A DNA stretch of 37,922 nucleotides from Halobacteriales archaeon QH_8_64_26 (GTDB lineage: Archaea > Halobacteriota > Halobacteria > Halobacteriales > Halococcaceae), in contig PXRA01000053.1 of assembly GCA_003021725.1 (NCBI GenBank), positions 1 through 37,922 on the forward strand. Reading direction: 5' to 3'. Of the stretch, positions 1 to 7,443 are shown piece after piece. Each line of letters begins with the position of its first letter. Positions within the stretch are counted from its first letter, which is position 1. A program made the translations under genes and the position numbers. The notes under the pieces were generated by a model. That model was not told the DNA's origin and made no database searches. It saw only the letters and a list, made by a program, of their open reading frames with translations.

Positions 1-114
1 CGGCTCGCGATCGGCGACGATCGCTATCGGAACCTCCGGCATTACCTGCCGGACCTGTCGAGCGGACAGCGTAGCTTCCCCGACGAAGGGCTCTCCCTTC
101 GCGAAATACAGTAG
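1..114 (+). CDS. C-terminal end of an unidentified protein (truncated by window edge)
   Basis: Frame 1 is open from the first base to a TAG at 112-114 and encodes 37 residues ending in SLREIQ. Third positions are GC-rich and the composition is haloarchaeal, so this is probably the tail of a gene that starts outside the window. No domain can be recognised in so short a piece. The following 195 bases hold no other gene and contain the promoter of the next one. Confidence 0.4.
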   Translation, partial: RLAIGDDRYRNLRHYLPDLSSGQRSFPDEGLSLREIQ

Positions 115-279
115 TCCTTCGTTCATTCGATCGACCCTGGTCGCACTGAAACTCCTGACCGACTATAATCCAGGGTATTCCCACTGGGAGAGGACTCCGT
201 TGCTACCGACCGAGGTAATAATCTAGCGACCACCATCGATGCGTGTTAATCGTCTATTTAAATTTTCTTTGTAGAGCAT

Positions 280-288
280 AATTAAACC
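280..288 (+). promoter_or_regulatory. TATA element of the hypothetical gene at 310
   Basis: An AT-rich TAATTAAAC block sits about 27 nt before the ATG at 310, the spacing expected for a leaderless haloarchaeal transcript. A second AT-rich block (about 255-270) lies further upstream. Confidence 0.5.
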
Positions 289-309
289 CGATGCCGACGA
301 GGTACGGGC

Positions 310-711
310 ATGGCATTCGGTGCAATCGGGACCGGCGAGGAAGGAGAAGGGACTGTCGAGACACGCTCCGAATCGATCGATGCCCTTCGGGCGTACGAGG
401 AGGGCGATGCGATCGCGGTCCGCACCGACGCGGGACCGATCGACGGCCGGGTCGGGACGATCGACGACCGGGGCGAGGAGTACCTCCTGTTCGTCCAACC
501 GTCCGACCTACAGCAGGTACGCCAGTACACTGACGTCGTCTCGCTCGAAGAAGTCCTATTGGCTATTTTCGCGAAGAGTGAAGGCGAGGAGGGCTGGTCC
601 GTGTCGACCTCGCTCGTCGTGAAAACTGCCACCGGCTCGCAGTGGCAGACGGATCTCGGACAGGTTCGTGGAACCGGCGACGGCCACGATCCCGCCGCGC
701 CGGAGCGATAA
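310..711 (+). CDS. Hypothetical acidic haloarchaeal protein
   Basis: A 133-residue acidic protein with no signal peptide or membrane segment, so probably cytoplasmic. Residues about 28-60 look like a small beta domain (alternating hydrophobic residues around AIAVRTDAGPIDGRVGTIDD), followed by a short helical segment at about 75-90 and a polar tail. I do not recognise the family. The start is chosen because a TATA-like element lies about 27 nt upstream. The opposite-strand open frame over the same bases has the Ser/Arg/Pro-rich look of a shadow. The gene stands alone, with about 240 nt before the next start. Confidence 0.6.
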   Translation: MAFGAIGTGEEGEGTVETRSESIDALRAYEEGDAIAVRTDAGPIDGRVGTIDDRGEEYLLFVQPSDLQQVRQYTDVVSLEEVLLAIFAKSEGEEGWSVSTSLVVKTATGSQWQTDLGQVRGTGDGHDPAAPER

Positions 712-953
712 GCGATCTCGATCTCGCGGTTCGCATCGATCACCGTTCGACGCTATCTTGCTCCGGTAGAATCCGAGCGGATCGATTTGACTGTCGATCC
801 TGGACTGAGTTTGCCTGAGTTGAACTGTATAGAGGTGATACCTAAGAGACGAGCTTTATTCGCTTGATTGTCAGCAGCTGAGGGCCTCAATTCGACAGAG
901 AAATCACTTGGTTTGCACCATTTTGAAGAGGGACCGTTGTGGATACCCTCGTA

Positions 954-2138
954 ATGGAAAGGGATGAGATCGACGAGTACGTCCAGCGGTGTCAGCAACT
1001 CATTGAATCGTCACCGCAAATGGACGAAGAAAACACGAAGGTCAAACTCGTTCAGCCGTTTCTCGAACTTCTCGGATGGGATCTCTACTCTACTGAAGTC
1101 GCTCTGGAATACACTATCCCAATGGCTTCGGGGAGCACCCACGTCGATTACTCCCTTCTCGTCGGAGATTCTCCCGTGGTGTTTGTCGAAGCGAAGCCAG
1201 TCCGATCCGTACTTACCGAGGACGAAGTCCAACAGTTGCGGAGCTACATGAGACAGGAACTCGACGTTGATTGGGGAATTCTTACTAACGGGAGATCGTT
1301 CGAGGTCTTGACTAAGAACCGCCACCGGAACGGCGGCGAGGAGGTGTCGGTCATTCAGTTCGATCTCGATGATCTCGCCGAGAATCCGGGCGTACTGGAG
1401 CTACTTGCAAAGGAATCAATACGCTCGGGGAAGTCCGACGAAGTAGCCGAGCAGGTCGCGCAAACAAACCGGGCAATCCGGAACCTGCAAGAAAACGAGG
1501 ACAGCGTCACTGAATCTGTAGCAGAAGCAGTGGAGAATGAGATCAGCGAAGTCACAATTGACCTCGAAGGACAAGCCCGCGAGTTCGTGCAGAGCCTCGT
1601 CTCGGTACTTCGCGAACAGCGGCAGTTCGTTAGTGAGGAGCCACCACACGAACCGGTGGAAGACGAAGAAGAAAATCCGGACGATACTCCTGACAAGATC
1701 GAACCGCTGGAAGATCGTATAGCAGGGACGGTCACCCGGCAGGAAATCAGAGGCGACCCCGGTGCTCGGGTGGCAGTGTTCCCCACGAAGGAGTCTGGAC
1801 TCCCGTTTCTCAAGGAAAACGAGGCATGGGGGTTCGTTCGAATCGGGAACGAGTTCGACTATGTGGCAATGTACGTTACCGGGGATGTTAGAGAGGTGAA
1901 ATATTTCGCTAAGGTGAACGACGTGGTCGAACCCAATGAGGCCGAGTTGATGCGAGATCCACTGGACTACAGAGATCGGGCAAAGATCGCGGAAGGCAAG
2001 AAGGTAATCGAGTTTGAACCGGGGTCGCTTTGCGAATTTGAAGATCCGGTTCCCTATGAGTCGAGATATCCGCAGTCGCTTCAATACACGACGTTAGGTG
2101 ACTTGCGAAACGCGGAGACGACCGACGATATGCTCTGA
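954..2138 (+). CDS. Solitary HSDR_N-type (type I restriction R-subunit N-terminal) nuclease-like protein
   Basis: 394 residues from the ATG at 954; a GTG at 939 would add five residues. The first ~125 residues match the HSDR_N / PD-(D/E)xK fold: an ENTKVKLVQPFLELLGW helix (about 27-42), Asp65 in HVDYSLL, the Glu79-x-Lys81 pair in VVFVEAKP, and a following QQLRSYM helix. Residues about 135-225 are a long charged helical region. The C-terminal ~130 residues form an uncharacterised domain (GFVRIGNEFDYVAMYVTGD). There is no helicase motor, specificity or methylase gene nearby, so this is not a full type I system. The gene is visibly AT-richer than its neighbours and lies on the 3' side of a tRNA gene, which suggests horizontal transfer. 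A role in nucleic-acid restriction or repair is inference. Confidence 0.75.
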   Translation: MERDEIDEYVQRCQQLIESSPQMDEENTKVKLVQPFLELLGWDLYSTEVALEYTIPMASGSTHVDYSLLVGDSPVVFVEAKPVRSVLTEDEVQQLRSYMRQELDVDWGILTNGRSFEVLTKNRHRNGGEEVSVIQFDLDDLAENPGVLELLAKESIRSGKSDEVAEQVAQTNRAIRNLQENEDSVTESVAEAVENEISEVTIDLEGQAREFVQSLVSVLREQRQFVSEEPPHEPVEDEEENPDDTPDKIEPLEDRIAGTVTRQEIRGDPGARVAVFPTKESGLPFLKENEAWGFVRIGNEFDYVAMYVTGDVREVKYFAKVNDVVEPNEAELMRDPLDYRDRAKIAEGKKVIEFEPGSLCEFEDPVPYESRYPQSLQYTTLGDLRNAETTDDML

Positions 2139-2301
2139 GTTAGGCGGTATAGCACCCTCATACCCGAACCGCTCCTCGTCATCAGGTCTAAACGGATGCG
2201 ATCGAAACAGCATGGAGTGGGTTATGTAAGTTCGCCCTAATCACGCTACACAGAGACGGGACTGCATCATTTGAGTATGTTCAGTCATAACTGAGTTGGA
2301 G

Positions 2302-2368
2302 CGGATTTGAACCACGGTCGTTCCGTTCGCTCTCTGTAGTCACTCACCTCTCTCGCTGATTCAAATCC
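2302..2368. repeat. tRNA-like imperfect inverted repeat between the HSDR_N gene and tRNA-Val
   Basis: The 12-mer CGGATTTGAACC at 2302-2313 is identical to the T-arm segment of the tRNA-Val gene at 2429-2440. A near-complementary TGATTCAAATCC lies at 2357-2368, so the two could form a stem around a roughly 43-nt loop. The piece may be a remnant of tRNA-directed integration or a dispersed haloarchaeal repeat. The rest of the 280-nt interval holds no gene that I can support. Confidence 0.5.
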
Positions 2369-2418
2369 TTCCTCCCCAGTGCGGGTCTTCGCGCCGCTGC
2401 GCCCCGCGAAAGTCCTCA

Positions 2419-2493
2419 TGGGTCGGGGCGGATTTGAACCGCCGGCTTCCTCCGTGTGAAGGAGGTATCATAACCGGACTAGATCACCAACCC
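2419..2493 (-). tRNA. tRNA-Val (anticodon CAC)
   Basis: The reverse complement folds as a cloverleaf. The acceptor GGGTTGG pairs with CCGACCC (one G-U), followed by discriminator A. The anticodon stem CCTCC/GGAGG encloses the loop TTCACAC with anticodon CAC. The T-arm carries the GGTTCAAATCC signature. CCA is not encoded and there is no intron. A TATA-like GTTAAGTT at about 2517-2524 on the minus strand lies at a suitable upstream distance. Confidence 0.93.
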
Positions 2494-2555
2494 GGTGGTC
2501 AAGCTTTCCGGTGACCGAACTTAACGGTTTCCGTCGCGTGGATCGTCTTCATCTC

Positions 2556-3089
2556 TTAGTACGTCGGGTTCTCCTCGTCGATGCCCTCGCGTTGGTTGAC
2601 CACCCGGGCCAAAACGAACAGTGCATCGGAGAGCCGGTTGAGGTAGGTGATGACGTGCTCGTTGATCGCTTCCTCCTCGCCGAGAGCGACCGCCCGCCGC
2701 TCGGCGCGCCGACAGACCGTCCGGGCGTGATGTAAGCGTGCGCCCGCATCGCCGCCCCCAGGCAGAACGAAGGCCTGGAGGGGCTCTAGCTCCTCGTCGT
2801 GGTCGTCCATCCACTCCTCTAACTGCTCGGCGTATTCCTCGCGCGTTTGCGGGTCGTCGGCGGCGGGCTCGGGGTTCGCGAGGTCGGCTTGGATCACGTG
2901 CAGGTGGTTCTGGATCTCGCGTAGCTGGTCGTCGACGTCGTCTTCGCCGGTCGGCCGGACCCGTCCAACCAGGGCGTTTACCTCATCGGCGGTGCCATAG
3001 GCCTCGATCCGCGGACTGGCCTTCGAGACCCGGTCGGAGCTTCTGAGATCCGTTTTGCCCGCGTCGCCCCGCTTGGTGTAGATCTTCAT
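2556..3089 (-). CDS. pduO: Cob(I)yrinic acid a,c-diamide / cob(I)alamin adenosyltransferase (PduO type)
   Basis: 177 residues, a normal length for the PduO/MMAB adenosyltransferase family, which transfers the adenosyl group of ATP to cob(I)alamin in the cytoplasm to make coenzyme B12. Diagnostic motifs are the N-terminal KIYTKRGDAGKTDL ATP-binding loop, the YGTADEVNALVG helix, FVLPGGGDAGARLHHARTVCRRAER and the C-terminal YLNRLSDALFVLAR. The ATG at 3089 is supported by a minus-strand TATA element (TATAAG, 3113-3118) about 27 nt upstream. The gene is monocistronic here, with tRNA-Val downstream on the same strand and the folate gene divergent. No other cobalamin genes are in the window. Confidence 0.93.
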   Translation of the reverse strand: MKIYTKRGDAGKTDLRSSDRVSKASPRIEAYGTADEVNALVGRVRPTGEDDVDDQLREIQNHLHVIQADLANPEPAADDPQTREEYAEQLEEWMDDHDEELEPLQAFVLPGGGDAGARLHHARTVCRRAERRAVALGEEEAINEHVITYLNRLSDALFVLARVVNQREGIDEENPTY

Positions 3090-3212
3090 AACTACATCAC
3101 GCCAGCCACTGTCTTATAGCTGGGTCTCCCGGTCACCGTATCGCCAGCCACGGCCCCTGATCGTGGCTCGTCACCGGCCGTCTATACTCGCTTTCAAGCC
3201 CCAAGCACATCG

Positions 3213-3932
3213 ATGCTGGCTATGGACATCGACAAGCAGTCGCTGCGGGAACGAGTCTGGGGCGAGTTGGAGGACTCCGGCGAGGCACGATTTCCCTACC
3301 CACCACACGGCCGGATCCCGAACTTCGCCGGCGCGGGACGTGGGGCCGACCGGCTGACCGAGACCGACGACTGGCAGCGGGCCGAGACGATCAAGGCAAA
3401 CCCCGACGCCCCACAGCTCCCGGTCCGGCGGGCAGCCCTCCGCGCCGGCAAGACGATCTATGTGGCGGTGCCCAGACTGCGCGAGGAAAAGCCGTTCTTG
3501 CGGCTCGATCCAGCTGAAATCGAGGATTACGACCGCGCGACGACCGTCGGCGGCTCGGCGGAACTCGGCGTTCCGGTCGCCCCCGAGGAGATGGAAAGGA
3601 TCGATCTGATCGTGAGCGGCAGCGTCGCGGTCTCGGAAGCCGGTGTTCGGATCGGCAAGGGCGAGGGTTACAGCGACTTGGAGTTCGCCGTGCTCCGGGA
3701 GTTCGACCTCATCGATAACGGGACGCCGGTCGTGACGACGATCCACGAGCGCCAGATCCTCGGCGAGGACCTCGCGCCCGACGCTCACGACGTACCGATT
3801 GCCCTGCTCGTGACGCCCGAGCGCGTGATTCGAACCGGAACGCGCTTCGACTACCCGGCCGGTATCGACTGGGAGGCACTACCCGAGGAGCGCCTCGCCG
3901 AGATCCCGGTTCTCGATCGACTGCGACCCTGA
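3213..3932 (+). CDS. 5-formyltetrahydrofolate cyclo-ligase family protein
   Basis: 239 residues from ATG 3213; ATG 3222 is an equally possible start. The family converts 5-formyl-tetrahydrofolate to 5,10-methenyl-tetrahydrofolate with ATP in the cytoplasm. Visible motifs are the N-terminal LRERVWGEL helix, IPNFAGA, a KANPDAPQLPVRRAAL segment, the LIVSGSVAV strand and the nucleotide/folate loop RIGKGEGYSDLEFAVL at about residues 147-162, with a C-terminal VTTIHERQIL strand. This pattern is the archaeal/MTHFSD-like branch, so the exact substrate is less certain than the fold. A TATACT element at 3183-3188 fits a leaderless or nearly leaderless transcript. Confidence 0.8.
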   Translation: MLAMDIDKQSLRERVWGELEDSGEARFPYPPHGRIPNFAGAGRGADRLTETDDWQRAETIKANPDAPQLPVRRAALRAGKTIYVAVPRLREEKPFLRLDPAEIEDYDRATTVGGSAELGVPVAPEEMERIDLIVSGSVAVSEAGVRIGKGEGYSDLEFAVLREFDLIDNGTPVVTTIHERQILGEDLAPDAHDVPIALLVTPERVIRTGTRFDYPAGIDWEALPEERLAEIPVLDRLRP

Positions 3933-3990
3933 TCGACTGACCGCCGGTCGCCGGCCGCGGGAGGGCGAGGCCTATCGCCCCGTCCCCTCG

Positions 3991-3998
3991 ATTTATGT
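3991..3998 (+). promoter_or_regulatory. TATA element of the nitrile hydratase operon
   Basis: A TTTATG core at 3992-3997 lies about 27 nt before the ATG at 4021, in otherwise GC-rich sequence. This predicts a leaderless transcript beginning at or next to the first codon of the beta subunit. Confidence 0.55.
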
Positions 3999-4020
3999 CT
4001 CCCGTCGCCGAGGACCCTCT

Positions 4021-4842
4021 ATGGACGGTATCCACGATGTGGGTGGGATGGACGGGTTCGGTTCGCTCGCCGTCGATGGGCACGACGCCGACATCGATAC
4101 CGGGACCGACGACGGCGAGTCCACAGACCCCCTGTCGGGTGGGGCGTACGAACCCTTTCACGAGCGATGGGAAGGCGTCACCTACAGCCTGTTCGTGGCG
4201 ACGCTCGGCAACGGCGTCGCGAACATCGACGAGTTCCGCCACAGCATCGAGCGGATGGATCCCGATCGGTACCTGACCGCGAGGTACTACGACCGGTGGG
4301 TGACGGGCCTCTCGCGACTCCTGCTCGAAACCGACACTATCGACGCCGAGGACTTCTGGGTGCGGACCGCGGCCTTCGCAGCCGGCGAGGGAAGCGTTCC
4401 CGAACGCGAGGAACCGGGGCTTGTCGGCGACCTCGCGGCGGGGGTCGCGGACGCCTACGGCTCCGAAGGCGAGCCCCGGGAACCGCGCTTCGAAGCCGGC
4501 GAGGCGGTCCGCATCGAGAACGTCCATCCAGAGGGCCACACGCGCTGTCCGGGGTACGTCCGCCGTACTCAGGGTACTATCGAGGCTCACCGTGGAATGT
4601 TTACTCTCCCGGACGCGAGCGCCCACGGCGAGCCGGCCGTCGAACCCCTATACGAGGTCGCTTTCGGAGCCCAGGAGCTCTGGGGGGAAGAGGCCGACCC
4701 GAACGTGGCGGTGACGCTCGATCTCTGGGAGTCGTATCTCGTCCCTGTAGCGCCCGAAGGCGACGCCGAGCCGAACGAGGAGGCCGGTACCGACGATGGT
4801 GACGAGGGCAACGACACCGACAGCCCCGAGGGGACCGGGTAG
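4021..4842 (+). CDS. nthB: Nitrile hydratase subunit beta
   Basis: 273 residues. Nitrile hydratase hydrates nitriles to amides in the cytoplasm; the beta subunit packs against the metal-bearing alpha subunit. The protein begins with the family's signature MDGIHDVGGMDGFG, which fixes the start. A helical region follows (PFHERWEGVTYSLFVATL, RYYDRWVTGLSRLL). The C-terminal SH3-like barrel (about 160-250) has RFEAGEAVRIENVHPEGHTR, PGYVRRTQGTIEAHRG and a YEVAFGAQELWGEEAD segment, all conserved in NHase beta chains. The last ~25 residues are an acidic Asp/Glu/Gly tail, probably halophilic adaptation. Beta-first gene order is typical of cobalt-type operons. Forty nucleotides separate it from the alpha gene. 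Confidence 0.95.
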   Translation: MDGIHDVGGMDGFGSLAVDGHDADIDTGTDDGESTDPLSGGAYEPFHERWEGVTYSLFVATLGNGVANIDEFRHSIERMDPDRYLTARYYDRWVTGLSRLLLETDTIDAEDFWVRTAAFAAGEGSVPEREEPGLVGDLAAGVADAYGSEGEPREPRFEAGEAVRIENVHPEGHTRCPGYVRRTQGTIEAHRGMFTLPDASAHGEPAVEPLYEVAFGAQELWGEEADPNVAVTLDLWESYLVPVAPEGDAEPNEEAGTDDGDEGNDTDSPEGTG

Positions 4843-4882
4843 TGCCGACAGGAATAGGTAACTGGCCCCGGAGTATCGACCC

Positions 4883-5503
4883 ATGAGCGAAGGATCGGCT
4901 ACCATCGATGTCGAGGACCATGCCCGCGAGTACGACCCCGAAGCACGGGCACGAGCGCTCCAATCGCTGTTGATCGAGAAGGGCTTGCTCTCGACCGACG
5001 CCGTCGATCGGATCATCGCCACTTACGAGGAGGACGTCGGCCCGCTCAACGGTGCCCGCGTCGTCGCTCGGGCCTGGAGCGACCCCGAGTACAGGGACCG
5101 ACTGCTCGATGACGCACTGGGGGCGATCACCGAACTCGACATCGACGTCGACGAGGACACGATGGAAATCGAGGTCGTCGAAAATACTCCGACCGACCAC
5201 CACCTCGTCGTCTGTACGCTGTGCTCGTGTTACCCCTGGGCGGTACTCGGGCTCCCGCCGACGTGGTACAAGACGCCCGCCTACCGCTCGCGGGCCGTCA
5301 AGGATCCGCGAGGACTGCTCCGCGGGGAGTTCGACCTGGAGCTCGACGAGGAGATCGAGATCCACGTCCACGACAGCACCTCCGAACTCCGGTACATGGT
5401 CCTTCCACAGCGCCCGCCCGGAACCGAGGACCTGAGCGAAGCGGAGCTCGTCGACCGGGTGACCCGAAACGCGATGATCGGCGTCGACCGGCTCGGTGAG
5501 TGA
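4883..5503 (+). CDS. nthA: Nitrile hydratase subunit alpha, cobalt type
   Basis: 206 residues, a usual length for the catalytic alpha chain. The metal claw is Cys111-Thr-Leu-Cys114-Ser115-Cys116; Thr at the second position is characteristic of Co(III) enzymes, whereas Fe(III) enzymes have Ser. It is followed by the canonical YPWAVLGLPPTWYKTPAYRS and VKDPRGLL segments. Cys114 and Cys116 are the residues normally oxidised to sulfinic and sulfenic acid. The N-terminal helices carry ARALQSLLIEKGLL and NGARVVARAW. Thiocyanate hydrolase is a related alternative, but two-subunit fusion logic and the beta subunit's N-terminus favour nitrile hydratase. The real substrate is unknown. The next gene begins one base after the stop, implying translational coupling. 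Confidence 0.95.
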   Translation: MSEGSATIDVEDHAREYDPEARARALQSLLIEKGLLSTDAVDRIIATYEEDVGPLNGARVVARAWSDPEYRDRLLDDALGAITELDIDVDEDTMEIEVVENTPTDHHLVVCTLCSCYPWAVLGLPPTWYKTPAYRSRAVKDPRGLLRGEFDLELDEEIEIHVHDSTSELRYMVLPQRPPGTEDLSEAELVDRVTRNAMIGVDRLGE

Positions 5504-5504
5504 G

Positions 5505-5978
5505 ATGGGCTCGGAGAACTCGCCGGCCGACCGCGACGTCTCGGGAAACGCCACGGCGAAGGGAGGAATCGAGGGGACCACGGCGGAGGGACGCGACGAC
5601 CGAGAGCTCGAACGGGTCTTCGACGCGCCCTGGCAGGCCCGGGCCTTCGCGGTCGCTCTTGCGACGACCAAGGAGGGCGACCACTCCTGGGCGGAGTTCC
5701 AGAGCCGACTGGCCGCCGAAGTCGAGCGGACCGATACCGAAGCCGAGGCCGACCAGTACGACGCCGATAGCCGGGAGCGAACCGACGCCGAATACCAGGA
5801 AGCAGCCTACTACGAGCAGTGGCTCGCGGCGTTGGCCGAACTACTGGTCGACGCCGAGACCCTCACCCCCGAGGGGATCGATGCCCGCACGCGAGCGTTC
5901 GCCGAGGGCGATCGCACCGCCGAGGAGTGGGTCGAAGGCGAGCGCGATCACGACCACGGCGAGGGACACTCCCACTAG
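5505..5978 (+). CDS. Nitrile hydratase accessory/activator protein with His-rich C-terminus
   Basis: 157 residues from ATG 5505; a GTG at 5496 overlapping nthA is an alternative, but the GGTGA at 5495-5499 is a fitting Shine-Dalgarno for the ATG. The body resembles the N-terminal domain of NHase beta, as in the P14K/NhlE activators: FDAPWQARAFAVALA (about 40-54), WAEFQSRLAAEV, YYEQWLAALAELL and a TPEGIDARTRAFAEGD helix. Such proteins escort alpha and install cobalt through subunit swapping. The protein ends in a run of His, Asp and Glu (DHDHGEGHSH), plausibly a metal-binding tail. The first ~35 residues are low-complexity and acidic. The following 282 nt contain no gene that I can support. 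Confidence 0.85.
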   Translation: MGSENSPADRDVSGNATAKGGIEGTTAEGRDDRELERVFDAPWQARAFAVALATTKEGDHSWAEFQSRLAAEVERTDTEAEADQYDADSRERTDAEYQEAAYYEQWLAALAELLVDAETLTPEGIDARTRAFAEGDRTAEEWVEGERDHDHGEGHSH

Positions 5979-6260
5979 ACCCTCTCGACGACGATCACTT
6001 CGCCAGGAACTCCTCGAGTCACACGGGCTAGACTCCCTTTCCTACGCCGAAGCGCCTCAGGTTCCTCGAAGGTCATAGGACCACGAGTACGATCGATCTC
6101 TCTATTGGTCTCGCTTGTCATTGCCGATCGGTTAGACGACGCTGCGGCCTGCTTTCAATTCTTGCTACCGGTCCGGTGGTTACGAATCATACCTCGGTAG
6201 TTATTGATTTAGCTGCAAGTAGATAGATTAAAGTAGGTAGCAACTGGATCGCATATCGTC

Positions 6261-7214
6261 ATGAGCGAGCGACGATCATCGCGACGAGACGAGTCGGGAC
6301 CGGAGTTCTCGCGGCGGCGGGTGCTCGGAGCGACGGCACTGGGCGTCGCGGGAGCGGGCGGTCTCTTAGCGAGCGTCGCTCCAGTACGGGCGGCGACGAC
6401 GAACTTCGGTGCCGTGGCAATCGGGACGTCCCGAACGCGGGAGATCACGACCGATAACCCGGTGAGCCGGCCACTGGAGGTGACCGATATCACGATCACC
6501 GGTGCGGACGCCGCGGCGTTCAGTATCGTCGGCGGCGACGCGCCCCTCACGGTCGGCCCGGACGAATCCCACACCGTTCGCGTCGCGTTCGAACCGACCT
6601 CGACCGGCGAGAAGTCAGCCCAGGTACGCGTCGAGACGACGATTCGCTCGGCGGTCGCCGGTCAGCTCGCCGGCCGCGGCGTCGAGGAGGGAGCCGCGAG
6701 CAATTCCGGCGAGGAAGAGTCGGGTCAATCAAGCGATAGGGAGACGTCTACCGAGGAACCGAGCGAGGTCGATCCCGATGAGGAGTCCTCCAACGGGGAG
6801 TCTTCTACCGATGACTCCTCCTCGGGTGGCACCGAAGCCGACGGATCGGACGAGGGCTCCTCGTCCGATGACGAATCGTCCCCGGGGGATACGACCGCGA
6901 GCGACGCGGACGAATCCGACGAAGGGACTGCGTCTACGGACGGCTCCTCTACCTCGGTGTCGACGAACGAACCGTCTTCGGGGTCCTCGGAGCCATCGGC
7001 GACCGACGACACCGATACCGAATCCGTGTCGGGGACCACCGAAACCGACGGCGCCTCGGCTACCCGCACGGGTACCGACGCCGACTCGGATACCGACAGT
7101 AGATCCGAGGTCGAGGACGATCCCGGGGCGCTGCTTACTGAGTTGCTCGACGTGAACGACGACGGCGTCGTTAACCTTCGGGACCTCCTGCGGATCGCTC
7201 GGCGATTCGGCTAA
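6261..7214 (+). CDS. Secreted Tat-type protein: ASH-like beta domain, Ser/Asp linker, dockerin-like repeat
   Basis: 317 residues. A twin-arginine signal (Arg18-Arg19-Arg20-Val-Leu, then a hydrophobic stretch ending in VRA at about 44) predicts export by the Tat pathway. Residues about 46-140 form one choice-of-anchor/ASH-like immunoglobulin fold (FGAVAIGTSRTREITTDN, ADAAAFSIVGGDAPLTVGPD, VRVAFEPTSTGEKSAQVRV). Residues about 145-290 are a Ser/Thr/Asp/Glu-rich linker, probably glycosylated or extended. The last 20 residues form one dockerin-type calcium loop (DVNDDGVVNLRDLL) with its helix. A TATA-like AGATTAAAG at 6226-6234 supports the start. The binding partner is unknown, and no cohesin gene is visible in the window. 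Confidence 0.8.
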   Translation: MSERRSSRRDESGPEFSRRRVLGATALGVAGAGGLLASVAPVRAATTNFGAVAIGTSRTREITTDNPVSRPLEVTDITITGADAAAFSIVGGDAPLTVGPDESHTVRVAFEPTSTGEKSAQVRVETTIRSAVAGQLAGRGVEEGAASNSGEEESGQSSDRETSTEEPSEVDPDEESSNGESSTDDSSSGGTEADGSDEGSSSDDESSPGDTTASDADESDEGTASTDGSSTSVSTNEPSSGSSEPSATDDTDTESVSGTTETDGASATRTGTDADSDTDSRSEVEDDPGALLTELLDVNDDGVVNLRDLLRIARRFG

Positions 7215-7262
7215 CGAAGGTGTTCGGTAGCGCTATGGATATCGATAGGGGAAGACGAACAG

Positions 7263-7337
7263 AGCCGGTGGAGGGATTTGAACCCTCGGCCTAATCCTTA
7301 CGAAGGATTCGCTCTAGCCAGTCTGAGCTACACCGGC
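7263..7337 (-). tRNA. tRNA-Thr (anticodon CGU)
   Basis: The reverse complement gives acceptor GCCGGTG/CACCGGC with discriminator U, as is common for archaeal tRNA-Thr. The anticodon stem AATCC/GGATT encloses the loop TTCGTAA with anticodon CGT. The T-arm GAGGGTTCAAATCCCTC is perfect. There is no encoded CCA and no intron. It lies between the convergent dockerin protein gene and trm5. Confidence 0.93.
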
Positions 7338-7443
7338 ACCTCCGGTCTACCGGCCCGACCACCGACGGCCGGAACCGGAAGACGCGCGCCGACGGTGCGT
7401 CCTCCGGTCGGTGAACAAGCGGAATAAGCGTTGCGAACCGCCG

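Noticed and set aside
282-743. Minus-strand 153-codon ORF opposite the gene at 310
   Set aside because: Its Ser/Arg/Pro-rich composition is typical of the antisense of acidic haloarchaeal genes, and the plus-strand frame has a proper TATA element.
939-2138. Full type I restriction system
   Set aside because: No helicase motifs follow the HSDR_N domain, and no HsdM or HsdS gene is in the window.
2302-2368. A second, partial tRNA gene
   Set aside because: Only a T-arm-like 12-mer and its near complement are present; no acceptor or anticodon stem can be drawn.
6740-7100. Tandem repeat array in the Ser/Asp linker
   Set aside because: It is a low-complexity acidic linker; no fixed-period repeat unit is evident at DNA level.
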